A stretch of DNA of 64,000 bases from Lactiplantibacillus paraplantarum (GTDB taxonomy: Bacteria > Bacillota > Bacilli > Lactobacillales > Lactobacillaceae), in the NCBI RefSeq assembly GCF_003641145.1, contig NZ_CP032744.1:3069858-3133857 (forward strand). The letters are read 5' to 3'. Positions 8,385 through 16,545 of the stretch are shown one piece after another (within the stretch, counting starts at the first letter, position 1; the number at the start of each line of letters is the position of its first letter). Made by a program: the position numbers and the translations under genes. Below the pieces are notes generated by a model. The model saw only the letters and a list, made by a program, of their open reading frames with translations. It searched no databases and was not told the origin of the DNA.

Positions 8385-9290
8385 ATGAATTTAGATCACT
8401 TGCGTTATTTCGCCGCTTTATCGAGGACTGAAAACTATACACAAACTGCCAAGCTGTTACATATTACACAACCTAGCCTAACCAAAGCTATTCACTCCTT
8501 AGAGTCAGAGTTAAATATCGATCTCTTTCAAAAATCCGGACGCAGTGTACAACTAACGCCAGCTGGAAAAGTCTTTGCTAGTGATATCGAATCCGTACTA
8601 CTACAATTAGATAAAAGTGTGACGAATGTTAAACGCTTCAATCAGCAAAAAGCGCCCATTCGTATTGCTGCACTTCGCACATTGAGTATTAAGTGGCTTC
8701 CAGATATAGCCCAACGATTCCTTCAATTGAGCCCGCACGCTGCCGTGCAATTTCAGTTCAATACGGATACCGGCCTATCCCCAGATATCCTAAACGGTCT
8801 TCGAAACGACAAGTATGATGTAACGTTTTGTTCAAAGATGGATCATTTTAGCGATATTGAATTCTTCCCAGTTGCTGAACAAACAATGGTCTGTATCACG
8901 CCAATGACTCATCCACTGGCCAATCGTTCTAGCATCAACTTAGCAGAAACACTCGCCTACCCTCAAATCACTTTTTCGCAACGCAGTGGTCTCCATCCAA
9001 TCATGCAAAAATTATTTAATGATTGCGGCGGTCAACCAATTAGTGCTTACGCTGTAGAGGAGGACCAAGCAATTGCTGGATTGGTCGCCAGTGGTTTTGG
9101 TATCGCCGTTGTGCCAAATATGTCCATCCTACAAAATATGCCGGTAAAGATCATTCCTTTATCGTTCCCAACTTGGCAGCGAATCTTATACATGGGTACA
9201 CTTAAACACCATACGTCCCAACCAGCACTTGAAGAATTTATTAGCTTTGTTCGTGACCAAAGTAAGACACTTTCAATTAATAATATTTAA
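8385..9290 (+). CDS. LysR-family transcriptional regulator
   Basis: 301 residues. The N-terminal HTH (MNLDHLRYFAALSRTENYTQ, then KLLHITQPSLTKAIHSLE) is followed by an effector-binding domain. AGGAGG lies upstream of the ATG. It is divergent from the dehydratase-SDR unit and precedes an MFS permease on the same strand, with a strong hairpin between them. Likely regulator of the divergent genes; the paired repeat upstream is a candidate binding site. Confidence 0.92.
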   Translation: MNLDHLRYFAALSRTENYTQTAKLLHITQPSLTKAIHSLESELNIDLFQKSGRSVQLTPAGKVFASDIESVLLQLDKSVTNVKRFNQQKAPIRIAALRTLSIKWLPDIAQRFLQLSPHAAVQFQFNTDTGLSPDILNGLRNDKYDVTFCSKMDHFSDIEFFPVAEQTMVCITPMTHPLANRSSINLAETLAYPQITFSQRSGLHPIMQKLFNDCGGQPISAYAVEEDQAIAGLVASGFGIAVVPNMSILQNMPVKIIPLSFPTWQRILYMGTLKHHTSQPALEEFISFVRDQSKTLSINNI

Positions 9291-9294
9291 GCAC

Positions 9295-9349
9295 AACAAA
9301 ATCACATGCAATCAATAACCTGAGGCTATTGATTGCATGTGATTTTGTT
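9295..9349. terminator. long perfect hairpin after LysR
   Basis: Arms 9295-9317 and 9327-9349 form a 23-bp perfect stem with a 9-nt loop, just after the LysR stop, with T-rich sequence in and after the right arm. Probable terminator; unusually long for one. Confidence 0.8.
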
Positions 9350-9552
9350 ATTAGACACTTTCTGAAGTCGTGTTAAAATTTGAATTGAATCAATGATTGT
9401 GAATTATATATCAATAAAATGGATAAATTATAAACAATCGCTTACATTACTGTTATTTATAGCTATCAAGGTGTTCATTAGCACTTCATAAAAGCGCTGT
9501 ATATACATTGATTTACTGGACTTTGTGAAATTAAGAATTTGCGGGTGATACT

Positions 9553-10776
9553 ATGGAACTCAAAGAAAAGCAGGGCATGACTATGAAACATAAAACATAC
9601 TTACCATTAGCTGCTGGGATTTATTTGAATTATGCTATTTTAGGAATGGCAACCATTATCGTGTCCCAATACGGGACCCAATTTCAAGCATTGTGGCATA
9701 CTGATGTTAAGGGCCTCTCAACCGTTATTGCAATGATTGGAATTGGCCGACTATTGACGATTCTAGTTGCGGGTTATCTTTCTGATCGTTTAGGCCGTAA
9801 AGGAACCATGCTAATCGGCATGATTGCACAAATCATATTTCTGATGGGACTGTTCTTCAGTACCAGTTTAATCAGTGCTTGTATTGCCGCGCTCTTTATG
9901 GGCGCAACTAATTCTTTTGGTGACACAGCTAGTTACCCAGCACTAACTGATGCTTTTCAAGAGCAAGCAGCAAGTATGAATTCATTAGTAAAGGCAGCCA
10001 TGTCACTTGCACAGTTTGTTCTGCCATTCATTGTCGCTGCTCAGCCTAATGCTCAGGTTACGCTAGTCATCATGGTTATTGTCATGGTTCTAGATATCAT
10101 TCTAATTGGATTGGCCAGTTTTGCACCACAAACGCTAACTCAAAAACACACTAAAAATACTGACACGTCCAAAAATAATGTTCAGCCCAACGGCGCCAAA
10201 CCTTCGATGCTAATCGACGGTAGTTTGCTAATCATTGTGGGCTTTACACTCTCATTCACGTTTTACATTTTTTCACAGTACGCGCCAAACTTTGGTAGTA
10301 GCGTCTTAAAGTTAGGCTTAAACAGCGCTAAATCACTGATTTCATGGTATGCAATGGCATCGCTAGTATCTGTCTTCATTACATCCTCTTTAGTCACCCG
10401 TGTTAAACCGATCAAGTTGATTTTTGCTTATACACTGATTTCATTTCTTGCATTACTGCAAATGGTCGTCATTCCTAGTGCTGATGGTGCTCGGTTAACT
10501 GCCATCGCAATTGGGTTCTTCGCTGCCGGCGGTATCTGGCAGCTAGGCCTAACCTTACTAAGCCAATATTTCCCTGCCGAAAAAGGCAAAGTAACGGGTT
10601 ACTACAGTTTCGCCACTGCCCTGACCTTCTTCGTGGGTCCGTTAGTCTCCAGTTTTATCATTGACGATACGGCTACCAGCGTTCTCCATGTTTTCGAAAT
10701 TGATACTGGGGTCACGTTGCTCAGTCTTGTAATCGTTATCATTCTAATGATCAGAAACCGAAAATTTTCTGTTTAA
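9553..10776 (+). CDS. MFS transporter
   Basis: 407 residues with about 12 hydrophobic segments and the loop 2-3 motif AGYLSDRLGRKGT. A polar central loop spans about residues 195-215. It resembles the MFS protein at 3312 in its opening (LPLAAGIYLNYAILGMA versus ALYFAYFILGIA) and in the ANSF/TNSFGD segment, so the two may be paralogs with related substrates. GGGTGAT just before ATG 9553 pairs well with the 16S end, supporting this start; ATG 9583 is an alternative. 262 nt separate it from LysR, enough for its own promoter. Quinate or shikimate uptake is inferred. Confidence 0.85.
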   Translation: MELKEKQGMTMKHKTYLPLAAGIYLNYAILGMATIIVSQYGTQFQALWHTDVKGLSTVIAMIGIGRLLTILVAGYLSDRLGRKGTMLIGMIAQIIFLMGLFFSTSLISACIAALFMGATNSFGDTASYPALTDAFQEQAASMNSLVKAAMSLAQFVLPFIVAAQPNAQVTLVIMVIVMVLDIILIGLASFAPQTLTQKHTKNTDTSKNNVQPNGAKPSMLIDGSLLIIVGFTLSFTFYIFSQYAPNFGSSVLKLGLNSAKSLISWYAMASLVSVFITSSLVTRVKPIKLIFAYTLISFLALLQMVVIPSADGARLTAIAIGFFAAGGIWQLGLTLLSQYFPAEKGKVTGYYSFATALTFFVGPLVSSFIIDDTATSVLHVFEIDTGVTLLSLVIVIILMIRNRKFSV

Positions 10777-10804
10777 GTACAGCTGTGAATCAATAATACG
10801 AATC

Positions 10805-10855
10805 AATAAATAGGCCTAGGTTACGCCAGCATTGCTCAACCTAAGCCTATTTATT
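10805..10855. terminator. bidirectional terminator
   Basis: An 18-bp stem with one mismatch (arms 10805-10822 and 10838-10855) with A/T tails sits between the converging MFS gene and the small membrane protein gene. Confidence 0.85.
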
Positions 10856-10912
10856 ATTTAAATTGAAGACTTCCAAAATTGACTTTCTTATAGCACTAAA
10901 ACGCGCTACCTT

Positions 10913-11284
10913 TCACCCTCTGACACTCACCAATATCTGTACCACCACCATCAAGGTCGCCAAAACATCTAGCACCCAACTACTCCACACATAGTAGTTT
11001 TCCATTGGTCGATATTTTTGACGCGTCACTTTAAGATTTTTCTCGTATAACCGATTGAAGAAAATAAATAGCCAGATAAAGAACCACAAAATCAGACAAA
11101 AGACTGGATAAATAAAAATATTGCTCTTGATTCCCCACGGTGTCAGACTCGTGACGGCGGTTGGCACGTAGACACGATCAGGTAATAGTGGGTATGCGAT
11201 AATTGCCAATAATAGCGGTAATAACGCTAATCCCGTCTGCCGCCACAAATTATAGTGGCCGTGCTCATCTTTAACATTAAACAT
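10913..11284 (-). CDS. small membrane protein, DUF1648-like
   Basis: 123 residues with three hydrophobic segments (about residues 15-32, 55-78 and 103-120). The first is followed by LPDRVYVP, similar to the LPDxIPxH motif of DUF1648 proteins. No catalytic residues seen. It overlaps the 3' end of the esterase gene by 8 nt, so translation is probably coupled. Function unknown. Confidence 0.7.
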   Translation of the reverse strand: MFNVKDEHGHYNLWRQTGLALLPLLLAIIAYPLLPDRVYVPTAVTSLTPWGIKSNIFIYPVFCLILWFFIWLFIFFNRLYEKNLKVTRQKYRPMENYYVWSSWVLDVLATLMVVVQILVSVRG

Positions 11285-12068
11285 TGCGCCAACCTCCCTT
11301 AATTAACCAGTGCATTGCAAATGGTAACTGATGATTCCAGAGCCGCCAATCATGGTGACCATGCTGTAACTGCCATTCAAATCGGTCTTTAAATACGTCC
11401 GCCAACTGTGGCTTGAAGGCTTCGTCCATTGACCGTAACATATCTTGATCACCCGTCGCCATTAGAACACGTAGCGTCCCCCAGTTTGTCGGTTGCTGTA
11501 CCAAGTAAGACAAATCTGCTGGCGTCCCTTGCATCTGTGCTGGTGAGAAAGCCAGCTCAAGGTCTGGCATAATTGCCGATTGTTCCACGTGAAACCTTTT
11601 GAGATTCGTCACTGGTGATAGTGCCGCGACAGCCGCAAACCGGTGTGGATAGGTAAAGGCATAACGTAATGCCCCGTAGCCCCCCATGGAGTTCCCCAAC
11701 AAATAATTATCTTCCGGTCGTGCCGACAACGGGAAGATATAACGCATTCGTGTCGGTAACTCGTGGGTCAAATAATCCCAATAGCGTGGACCATGGACCA
11801 TATTCGTATAAAATCCCCGCCCCGTTTCCGGCATGACAACCGCTACTCGGTATTGCGTCGCCAGTAGTTCGATTTCCGTTCGCCGCAACCATGACGTTGC
11901 GTCCCCGCCTAAGCCATGCAACAGCCACACAGTGGGCAGACGGTGATCCCCACTCGTATATTCCGGTAGAATCTGTCCAGCCGCGTTCACTGGTTCCGGC
12001 AAGATGACTTGGACTTGAACTGACTGTCGTAATACGTTGGAATACAAATTATTACTGTGAATTGACAT
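11277..12068 (-). CDS. alpha/beta-hydrolase esterase (esterase D / S-formylglutathione hydrolase-like)
   Basis: 263 residues, cytosolic, with no signal peptide. The oxyanion region is VWLLHGLGGDATSW; the nucleophile elbow GNSMGGYGALRYA carries the catalytic Ser, an Asp lies in MATGDQDML, and the His is in HGHHDWRLWNHQL. This is the putative-esterase family that includes small-molecule acyl esterases. GAGGAG precedes the ATG. It is 30 nt downstream of the stop of the broken GntR gene on the same strand, so it may have been co-transcribed with that regulator. Natural substrate unknown; deacylation of a sugar is one possibility given the neighbouring sugar operon. Confidence 0.85.
   Translation of the reverse strand: MSIHSNNLYSNVLRQSVQVQVILPEPVNAAGQILPEYTSGDHRLPTVWLLHGLGGDATSWLRRTEIELLATQYRVAVVMPETGRGFYTNMVHGPRYWDYLTHELPTRMRYIFPLSARPEDNYLLGNSMGGYGALRYAFTYPHRFAAVAALSPVTNLKRFHVEQSAIMPDLELAFSPAQMQGTPADLSYLVQQPTNWGTLRVLMATGDQDMLRSMDEAFKPQLADVFKDRFEWQLQHGHHDWRLWNHQLPFAMHWLIKGGWRNV
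11581..11596. promoter_or_regulatory. parS: parS-like ParB site inside the esterase gene
   Basis: TGTTCCACGTGAAACC matches the consensus TGTTNCACGTGAAACA at all but the last base. parS sites inside coding regions are common near origins. Whether Spo0J/ParB binds it is inferred. Confidence 0.6.
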
Positions 12069-12738
12069 TGTGTGACACTCCTCTCGTTACCCACCAATCA
12101 ACGAATTCGATTGGTCGTTACTGACTTGGAATCACTAGTCAGTGCCAGGCCAAAATAGTTAGGTAGCATATAACTAACAGTGTATTCCAACGGTTGCTCT
12201 CCCTGAAATACCCAACGCTCGATCTTAATCACCGTTGTCTCCATACCAACGTGCAAATAATCTGCTATTCGTTGGCTGGGAACGCAGGTCGCCGCATATT
12301 CTTGCTCAAACGGTTGTCGTGATAAATCAAGTTGCGCGTATTTTCGAATCACTGCATAAATTGAATGTACTTCCCTCAACTTTTTCATAGCTGTATCAGG
12401 AATCAGCGAAGCTAAATACCATGATTGTGAAAATTCAAATGGCGCCCGTTTGATTTCACGCAACCGTTCTAAATACCAGATTGCTGTACCGGCTTCAAAT
12501 TTAGCTCGTGTTGGTAAAGCCATCTCCTGATCAGCAACTAGAATGGCAACCTGCTCCTCGTCAACATCATACGTATGGGTATCCGTAATCCGAACAGCTG
12601 TCCCACGATTGAACTTAGAAACAAAGCTGCCTTTTCCTTGAACACGGTAAATATAGCCCTGGTCAGCTAACATATTTAGCACTCGTACCACTGTCGTAGA
12701 ACTTACCTGATACTTTTTGCGCAACTCACTTTCACTAT

Positions 12739-13771
12739 GGCAAATTCTATAATTAATCCGAACAGAAATTAAAAAGCCCAAAGCAATCACTTACAATGGT
12801 AGTAGCTAATTCCAACCAATATAGGGAGTGATTACTTTGGGTACATCTACTTTATCACGTTTTCAACGTGGCGCACTAGCACAACTGGTCAATGAGGGGA
12901 ATAAATCTTACCAAGTAATGGCTGACGCCTTAGGCGTCGCCAAAGCTACGATTAGCTATGAGTTGGACCGGGTTAAACCTTATGATCCAGAATTAGCTCA
13001 GCAAGATGCAGATCGCAAAAGGCGGAATTGCGGTCGTCGTTCGATGCTGACGGCAGCATTAGCGACTTTAATTACCAATCACTTACGATTAACCTGGTCA
13101 CCAGAAACCATTGCGGCCGCTTATAACTTGAGCACTGCGTCAATTTATAATTGGCTTAATCGTGGCTGGCTCCCCTTCAAATTGACTGATCTACCCAATC
13201 GGAATGTCCGCCAGCACCGAGTGAGCGAAAATCGGGGGAAATTTACAAGTGGGACTTCCATCGAACAACGGCCAACAACTGTTAATCAACGGTTAGCTTT
13301 TGGTCATTGGGAAGTAGATACGGTGCTTTCTAGTCGAGGTGAGTCACGATCATGTCTGGTTACATTCGTAGAACGTAAGACCCGACTTCTATGGGCCATC
13401 AAAGCCCCTAATAGAACGGCTAAGGCTCTAAACACCGCCTTTGGCAAGTTTATGGGGGCCTTCGGTCCCCAAGTAAAATCCATTACTGTTGATCATGGTA
13501 AAGAGTTTGCCAATTATCAGGCCTTAGAACAGGATTATCAGATCAAAGTTTATTTTTGCCATCCATATTCACCATGGGAGCGAGGTTCCAATGAATATTT
13601 TAATAGACGGTTACGCTGGTTCTTCCCGAAAAAGACCAATTTTAGCCAAGTAACGACTGATGAGATCCTAGCAGCACTTGAACTAATTAATCAACGACCA
13701 TTAAAAATACATCATCAACAGACTGCCATTGAAAGATTCCGGGCTTGTTCGGATTAAACTTGTAATTTGCC
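12739..13771 (+). mobile_element. IS30-family insertion sequence, 1033 bp
   Basis: The ends are imperfect 26-bp inverted repeats that begin GGCAAATT and share TTTAATCCGAACA-like inner sequence (five mismatches). CTAT flanks both ends (12735-12738 and 13772-13775) as a 4-bp target duplication. One DDE transposase gene fills the element. It interrupts the GntR gene. Confidence 0.92.
12837..13757 (+). CDS. IS30-family transposase
   Basis: 306 residues. An N-terminal HTH (LAQLVNEGNKSYQVMADALG with KATISYELDRV) is followed by a DDE integrase core: Asp in GHWEVDTVL, Asp in ITVDHGKEF and Glu in RGSNEYFNRRLRWFFPK. The length is near the usual 300-350 for the family and the ORF looks intact. I prefer TTG 12837, with AGGGAG 8 nt upstream, to GTG 12828, which overlaps that site. 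Confidence 0.93.
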   Translation: MGTSTLSRFQRGALAQLVNEGNKSYQVMADALGVAKATISYELDRVKPYDPELAQQDADRKRRNCGRRSMLTAALATLITNHLRLTWSPETIAAAYNLSTASIYNWLNRGWLPFKLTDLPNRNVRQHRVSENRGKFTSGTSIEQRPTTVNQRLAFGHWEVDTVLSSRGESRSCLVTFVERKTRLLWAIKAPNRTAKALNTAFGKFMGAFGPQVKSITVDHGKEFANYQALEQDYQIKVYFCHPYSPWERGSNEYFNRRLRWFFPKKTNFSQVTTDEILAALELINQRPLKIHHQQTAIERFRACSD

Positions 13772-13953
13772 CTATAAAAAGGATCATTTTTACGAAAATG
13801 ATTAGCATTTAATTCCAACACTAGCGCACTTAAAATAGTTTGATAAATTGGTTCCTTTCGACTCATAAACACCACCATCCAATCCTCAATAACTTAATGC
13901 ATTAAATGTCTATACTTAATCGAATTTTGTTAATATCGAATAATTAACCACGA

Positions 13954-13990
13954 TGAAAGCGTTAACTATACTGCTATATTATGCTATACT
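13954..13990 (+). promoter_or_regulatory. promoter with cre site for the MurNAc-type operon
   Basis: The -35 TTAACT (13962-13967), a 17-nt spacer and the extended -10 TGCTATACT (-10 at 13985-13990) form a good promoter. TGAAAGCGTTAACT (13954-13967) matches the cre consensus TGWAANCGNTNWCA at 13 of 14 positions and overlaps the -35, implying CcpA repression. Confidence 0.75.
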
Positions 13991-14003
13991 CACTCATGAA
14001 ATC

Positions 14004-14021
14004 AAGTTAATGTGTTAACTT
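14004..14021. promoter_or_regulatory. inverted repeat, candidate GntR operator
   Basis: AAGTTAA-TGTG-TTAACTT is a perfect 7-bp inverted repeat starting about 14 nt after the -10 of the operon promoter, so a bound repressor would block transcription. It is a natural operator candidate for the adjacent, IS-interrupted GntR protein. Between 13772 and 14092 there is otherwise only the GntR 5' fragment and leader. Confidence 0.6.
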
Positions 14022-14092
14022 AAATTAAATTCAAGGGGGAATTTATTTTACGATTAATCGCACCAACTAACTTTTAAGGAGATGAGTCAATC

Positions 14093-15430
14093 ATGGATAA
14101 TTCACGTACATGGAAAGATAAAACCATTGATGTCATGAGTAAAATTGCCGCCAACCGCTACCTACGGGCAATTCGGGACGGAATGGCTGTTATCATCCCA
14201 GTAACGATTGTTGGATCGTTCTTCACAATCGTTACACAATTGCCAATTCCTGCTTGGACAAGTTTTATTAAGCCCTATGCCGCTGGTTTAGCTATTCCAA
14301 TCAATTTTTCAATGGGGTTTATGGCCATTTATGCCGCGTTTGCCATTGCGGGCCGTCTAGCTGAAGGCTATCATTTTGACCATATTTCAACCGGAGTCGT
14401 TTCTGTTATGGTCTTTTTACTACTTGCTGTTAAACCAATTACCACTACGCCAGCTGCATTTAAAGCATTGGGATTAAAAGCTGCTGCAACCGTTGTTCCA
14501 TTGACTAATTTCGGTGCGGCTGGTTTATTTACAGCCATGTTAGCCGGAATTTTAACCGCCGAAGTGACTCGCATCTGTCGTGACCATCACCTAGTGATCA
14601 CATTACCAGACGGGGTGCCCCCGGCTGTTGCGGCATCTTTCTCAGCATTAATTCCGGCGACTTTTTTGATTGTCGGCGCTTGGGTCATTCACGTTGGACT
14701 GAACTTTGACGTTAATACTTTCTTACAATGGGTCTTCAGCCCGTTAGCTTATTTTGGCCGTGACAACTTGCTTTCTGTTATTGTGCCAATTCTGTTAACC
14801 GATATCGTTTGGCTCTTCGGGATTCATGGGGCGGCCTTAGCAACACCAATCTTTTGGCCACTATGGTATCCAAATCTGAACGACAATTTAGCTGCTATTT
14901 CTAAAGGCACTACCGCTGCAACGGTACCTCACTTTATGACTGAACAGTTCTTCCAGTGGTTTGTCTATGTCGGCGGTGCTGGGGCTACTCTGTCATTATG
15001 TATTCTATTAGCCTTCTTCTCAAAATCAGCTTACGGTAAGACTATCGGGAAAGTTACAATTATTCCGGGAATCTTCAATATTAATGAACCCGTTATTTTC
15101 GGTGTTCCAATTGTGATGAACCCTTACTTTGCAATTCCATTCGTACTCGCACCATTAACGATGGGGATTATCACTTGGGCTGCAACTGTCTTACACTTAG
15201 TTAGTCGGACCGTTGCATTAGTACCATGGACATTGCCAGGACCAATCGGAGCTTTAATGACTACTGCCTGGGACTGGCGAGCAGCCGTTCTATGTATTAT
15301 TAATATTATCGTTGCAACCTTCATCTACTACCCATTCTTCAAGATTTGGGATCGTAATCAATTGAAGGCTGAACGCGAAGCAGCTCAAGCTGACGCTGAA
15401 AAAGCGGCTCAAACAACCGTTACTGAATAA
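14093..15430 (+). CDS. PTS EIIC permease, lactose/cellobiose family, probable muropeptide-sugar importer
   Basis: 445 residues, about 10 hydrophobic segments, EIIC only with no IIA or IIB domain. It has RYLRAIRDGMAVIIPVTIVGS at the start and the sugar-site region IIPGIFNINEPVIFGVPIVM, the NEP signature of the lactose/cellobiose EIIC family. The C-terminus is an alanine- and charge-rich tail. It must borrow EIIA/EIIB from elsewhere. The operon partners (MurNAc-6P etherase, amino-sugar kinase, 6-phospho-muramidase homolog) indicate transport of MurNAc or MurNAc-GlcNAc with phosphorylation. AAGGAG is 11 nt upstream. Controlled by the cre-bearing promoter above. Confidence 0.88.
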   Translation: MDNSRTWKDKTIDVMSKIAANRYLRAIRDGMAVIIPVTIVGSFFTIVTQLPIPAWTSFIKPYAAGLAIPINFSMGFMAIYAAFAIAGRLAEGYHFDHISTGVVSVMVFLLLAVKPITTTPAAFKALGLKAAATVVPLTNFGAAGLFTAMLAGILTAEVTRICRDHHLVITLPDGVPPAVAASFSALIPATFLIVGAWVIHVGLNFDVNTFLQWVFSPLAYFGRDNLLSVIVPILLTDIVWLFGIHGAALATPIFWPLWYPNLNDNLAAISKGTTAATVPHFMTEQFFQWFVYVGGAGATLSLCILLAFFSKSAYGKTIGKVTIIPGIFNINEPVIFGVPIVMNPYFAIPFVLAPLTMGIITWAATVLHLVSRTVALVPWTLPGPIGALMTTAWDWRAAVLCIINIIVATFIYYPFFKIWDRNQLKAEREAAQADAEKAAQTTVTE

Positions 15431-15574
15431 CGACTAACATAATGATGTCACATCAGCTTATAATTACGGTATGATTAACTTAATTGTAACTTTCAATGAG
15501 TATGTCACTTATTTCATAACGGTCATCTTGGCTTTATCACCAACCGTAATTGATCATTGTTATCATTATTTCGG

Positions 15575-15602
15575 GAGGACTGCTGCATTTGCCGCAGTCC
15601 TC
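15575..15602 (+). terminator. intercistronic hairpin upstream of murQ
   Basis: GAGGACTGC and GCAGTCCTC form a perfect 9-bp stem with a 10-nt loop followed by TTTGT, 33 nt before the murQ start. It could partly terminate after the EIIC gene or protect the downstream mRNA; I cannot tell which. Confidence 0.55.
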
Positions 15603-15635
15603 TTTGTACATATTCTAAGAAACGAGGAGAAACTA

Positions 15636-16532
15636 TTGAAATCAGATATTAATCAACTCACTACTGAGAGCCGGAACCCTGCCAGCAGCCATTTAGATGA
15701 AATGTCGATCCTGGCAATTACCCAGTTAATGAATCAAGAAGACGCCAAAGTTAGTCAATGCATCACATCTGAACTACCAAAGATTGCGGATGCCATTGCC
15801 CTTATCGTGACTGCCTTTAAAGCTGACGGACGTTTAATTTATATGGGTGCCGGTACTAGTGGCCGTCTCGGCGTTTTAGACGCAGCCGAATGCGTGCCAA
15901 CATTCGGTACTGACCCAGAAATGGTTCAGGGCTTAATTGCTGGTGGGCCACAAGCTATGACAGTCGCTGTTGAAGGCGCTGAGGACCATCCTAATTTAGG
16001 CGCACAAGATTTAAAGGATCTGACTTTAACAGCTAATGACGCCGTTGTTGGCCTGGCAGCTAGCGGACGCACACCTTATGTTATCGGCGCACTCGACTAC
16101 GCACAGCACATTGGTGCGGCGACGATTAGTCTAGCCTGCAATCATCATGCTCAAATCAGTCAACACGCCCAAGTTGCCATTGAAGTTGCCCCGGGCCCTG
16201 AAGTGCTCTCTGGCTCGACGCGTTTAAAAGCCGGGACAGCGGAAAAAATGGTGCTTAACATGCTATCAACGATTTCGATGGTTAAGATTGGCAAAGTCTA
16301 CCATAACTTGATGGTTGATGTGAAACCTACTAACGAAAAGCTCGTGATTCGAGCTAAACACATGATTGAATTGGCCACTGGGGTCTCTGCCGATAAAGCC
16401 AGCGAGCTGTTTATCGCCGCTCATCAAAACGTTAAAACCGCGATTGTCATGAACTTAGCTAATGTTCCCGCTAGCAATGCCGAACAACGCTTACGGCGCG
16501 CGCACGGTATTGTTCGTGATGCCCTGCAATGA
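15636..16532 (+). CDS. murQ: N-acetylmuramic acid 6-phosphate etherase
   Basis: Cleaves the D-lactyl ether of MurNAc-6-phosphate to give GlcNAc-6-phosphate and D-lactate in cell-wall recycling. It has an SIS fold with [10 protein letters not shown] near the start, [20 protein letters not shown] and the downstream [10 protein letters not shown] and [11 protein letters not shown] segments, all typical of MurQ. The frame stays open from 15471, but the leader has no homology or site. TTG 15636, with GAGGAG upstream, gives 298 residues, the usual MurQ length. It is 13 nt before the kinase gene. Confidence 0.95.
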   Translation: MKSDINQLTTESRNPASSHLDEMSILAITQLMNQEDAKVSQCITSELPKIADAIALIVTAFKADGRLIYMGAGTSGRLGVLDAAECVPTFGTDPEMVQGLIAGGPQAMTVAVEGAEDHPNLGAQDLKDLTLTANDAVVGLAASGRTPYVIGALDYAQHIGAATISLACNHHAQISQHAQVAIEVAPGPEVLSGSTRLKAGTAEKMVLNMLSTISMVKIGKVYHNLMVDVKPTNEKLVIRAKHMIELATGVSADKASELFIAAHQNVKTAIVMNLANVPASNAEQRLRRAHGIVRDALQ

Positions 16533-16545
16533 GGAGGAGTACTAA

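Larger units (their letters stand above)
12098..13878 (-). pseudogene. GntR/HutC-family regulator disrupted by an IS30-family element
   Basis: The N-terminal part (MSRKEPIYQTILSALVLELN and on to FRKNDPFY) lies at 13772-13878. The rest (SESELRKKYQVSSTTVVRVL, then a UTRA ligand domain) ends at 12098. Removing 12739-13771 and one CTAT copy rejoins them in frame as FRKNDPFYSESELRKKY, giving 247 codons from ATG 13878 or 243 from ATG 13866. This is direct evidence of a single clean insertion in the DNA-binding domain. The 3' fragment stays open from inside the IS, but lacks the first helix, so it should not bind DNA normally. It is divergent from the peptidoglycan-sugar operon, its probable target. 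Confidence 0.93.

Noticed and set aside
12098..12790. A 230-codon reading of the GntR 3' part beginning inside the IS
   Set aside because: The first 15 or so residues are coded by the IS end; the rejoined gene shows that the native N-terminus lies at 13772-13878.
15471..15635. 55-residue N-terminal extension of MurQ
   Set aside because: No ribosome site at 15471, no MurQ homology, and it contains the intercistronic hairpin. TTG 15636 gives the standard 298 residues.
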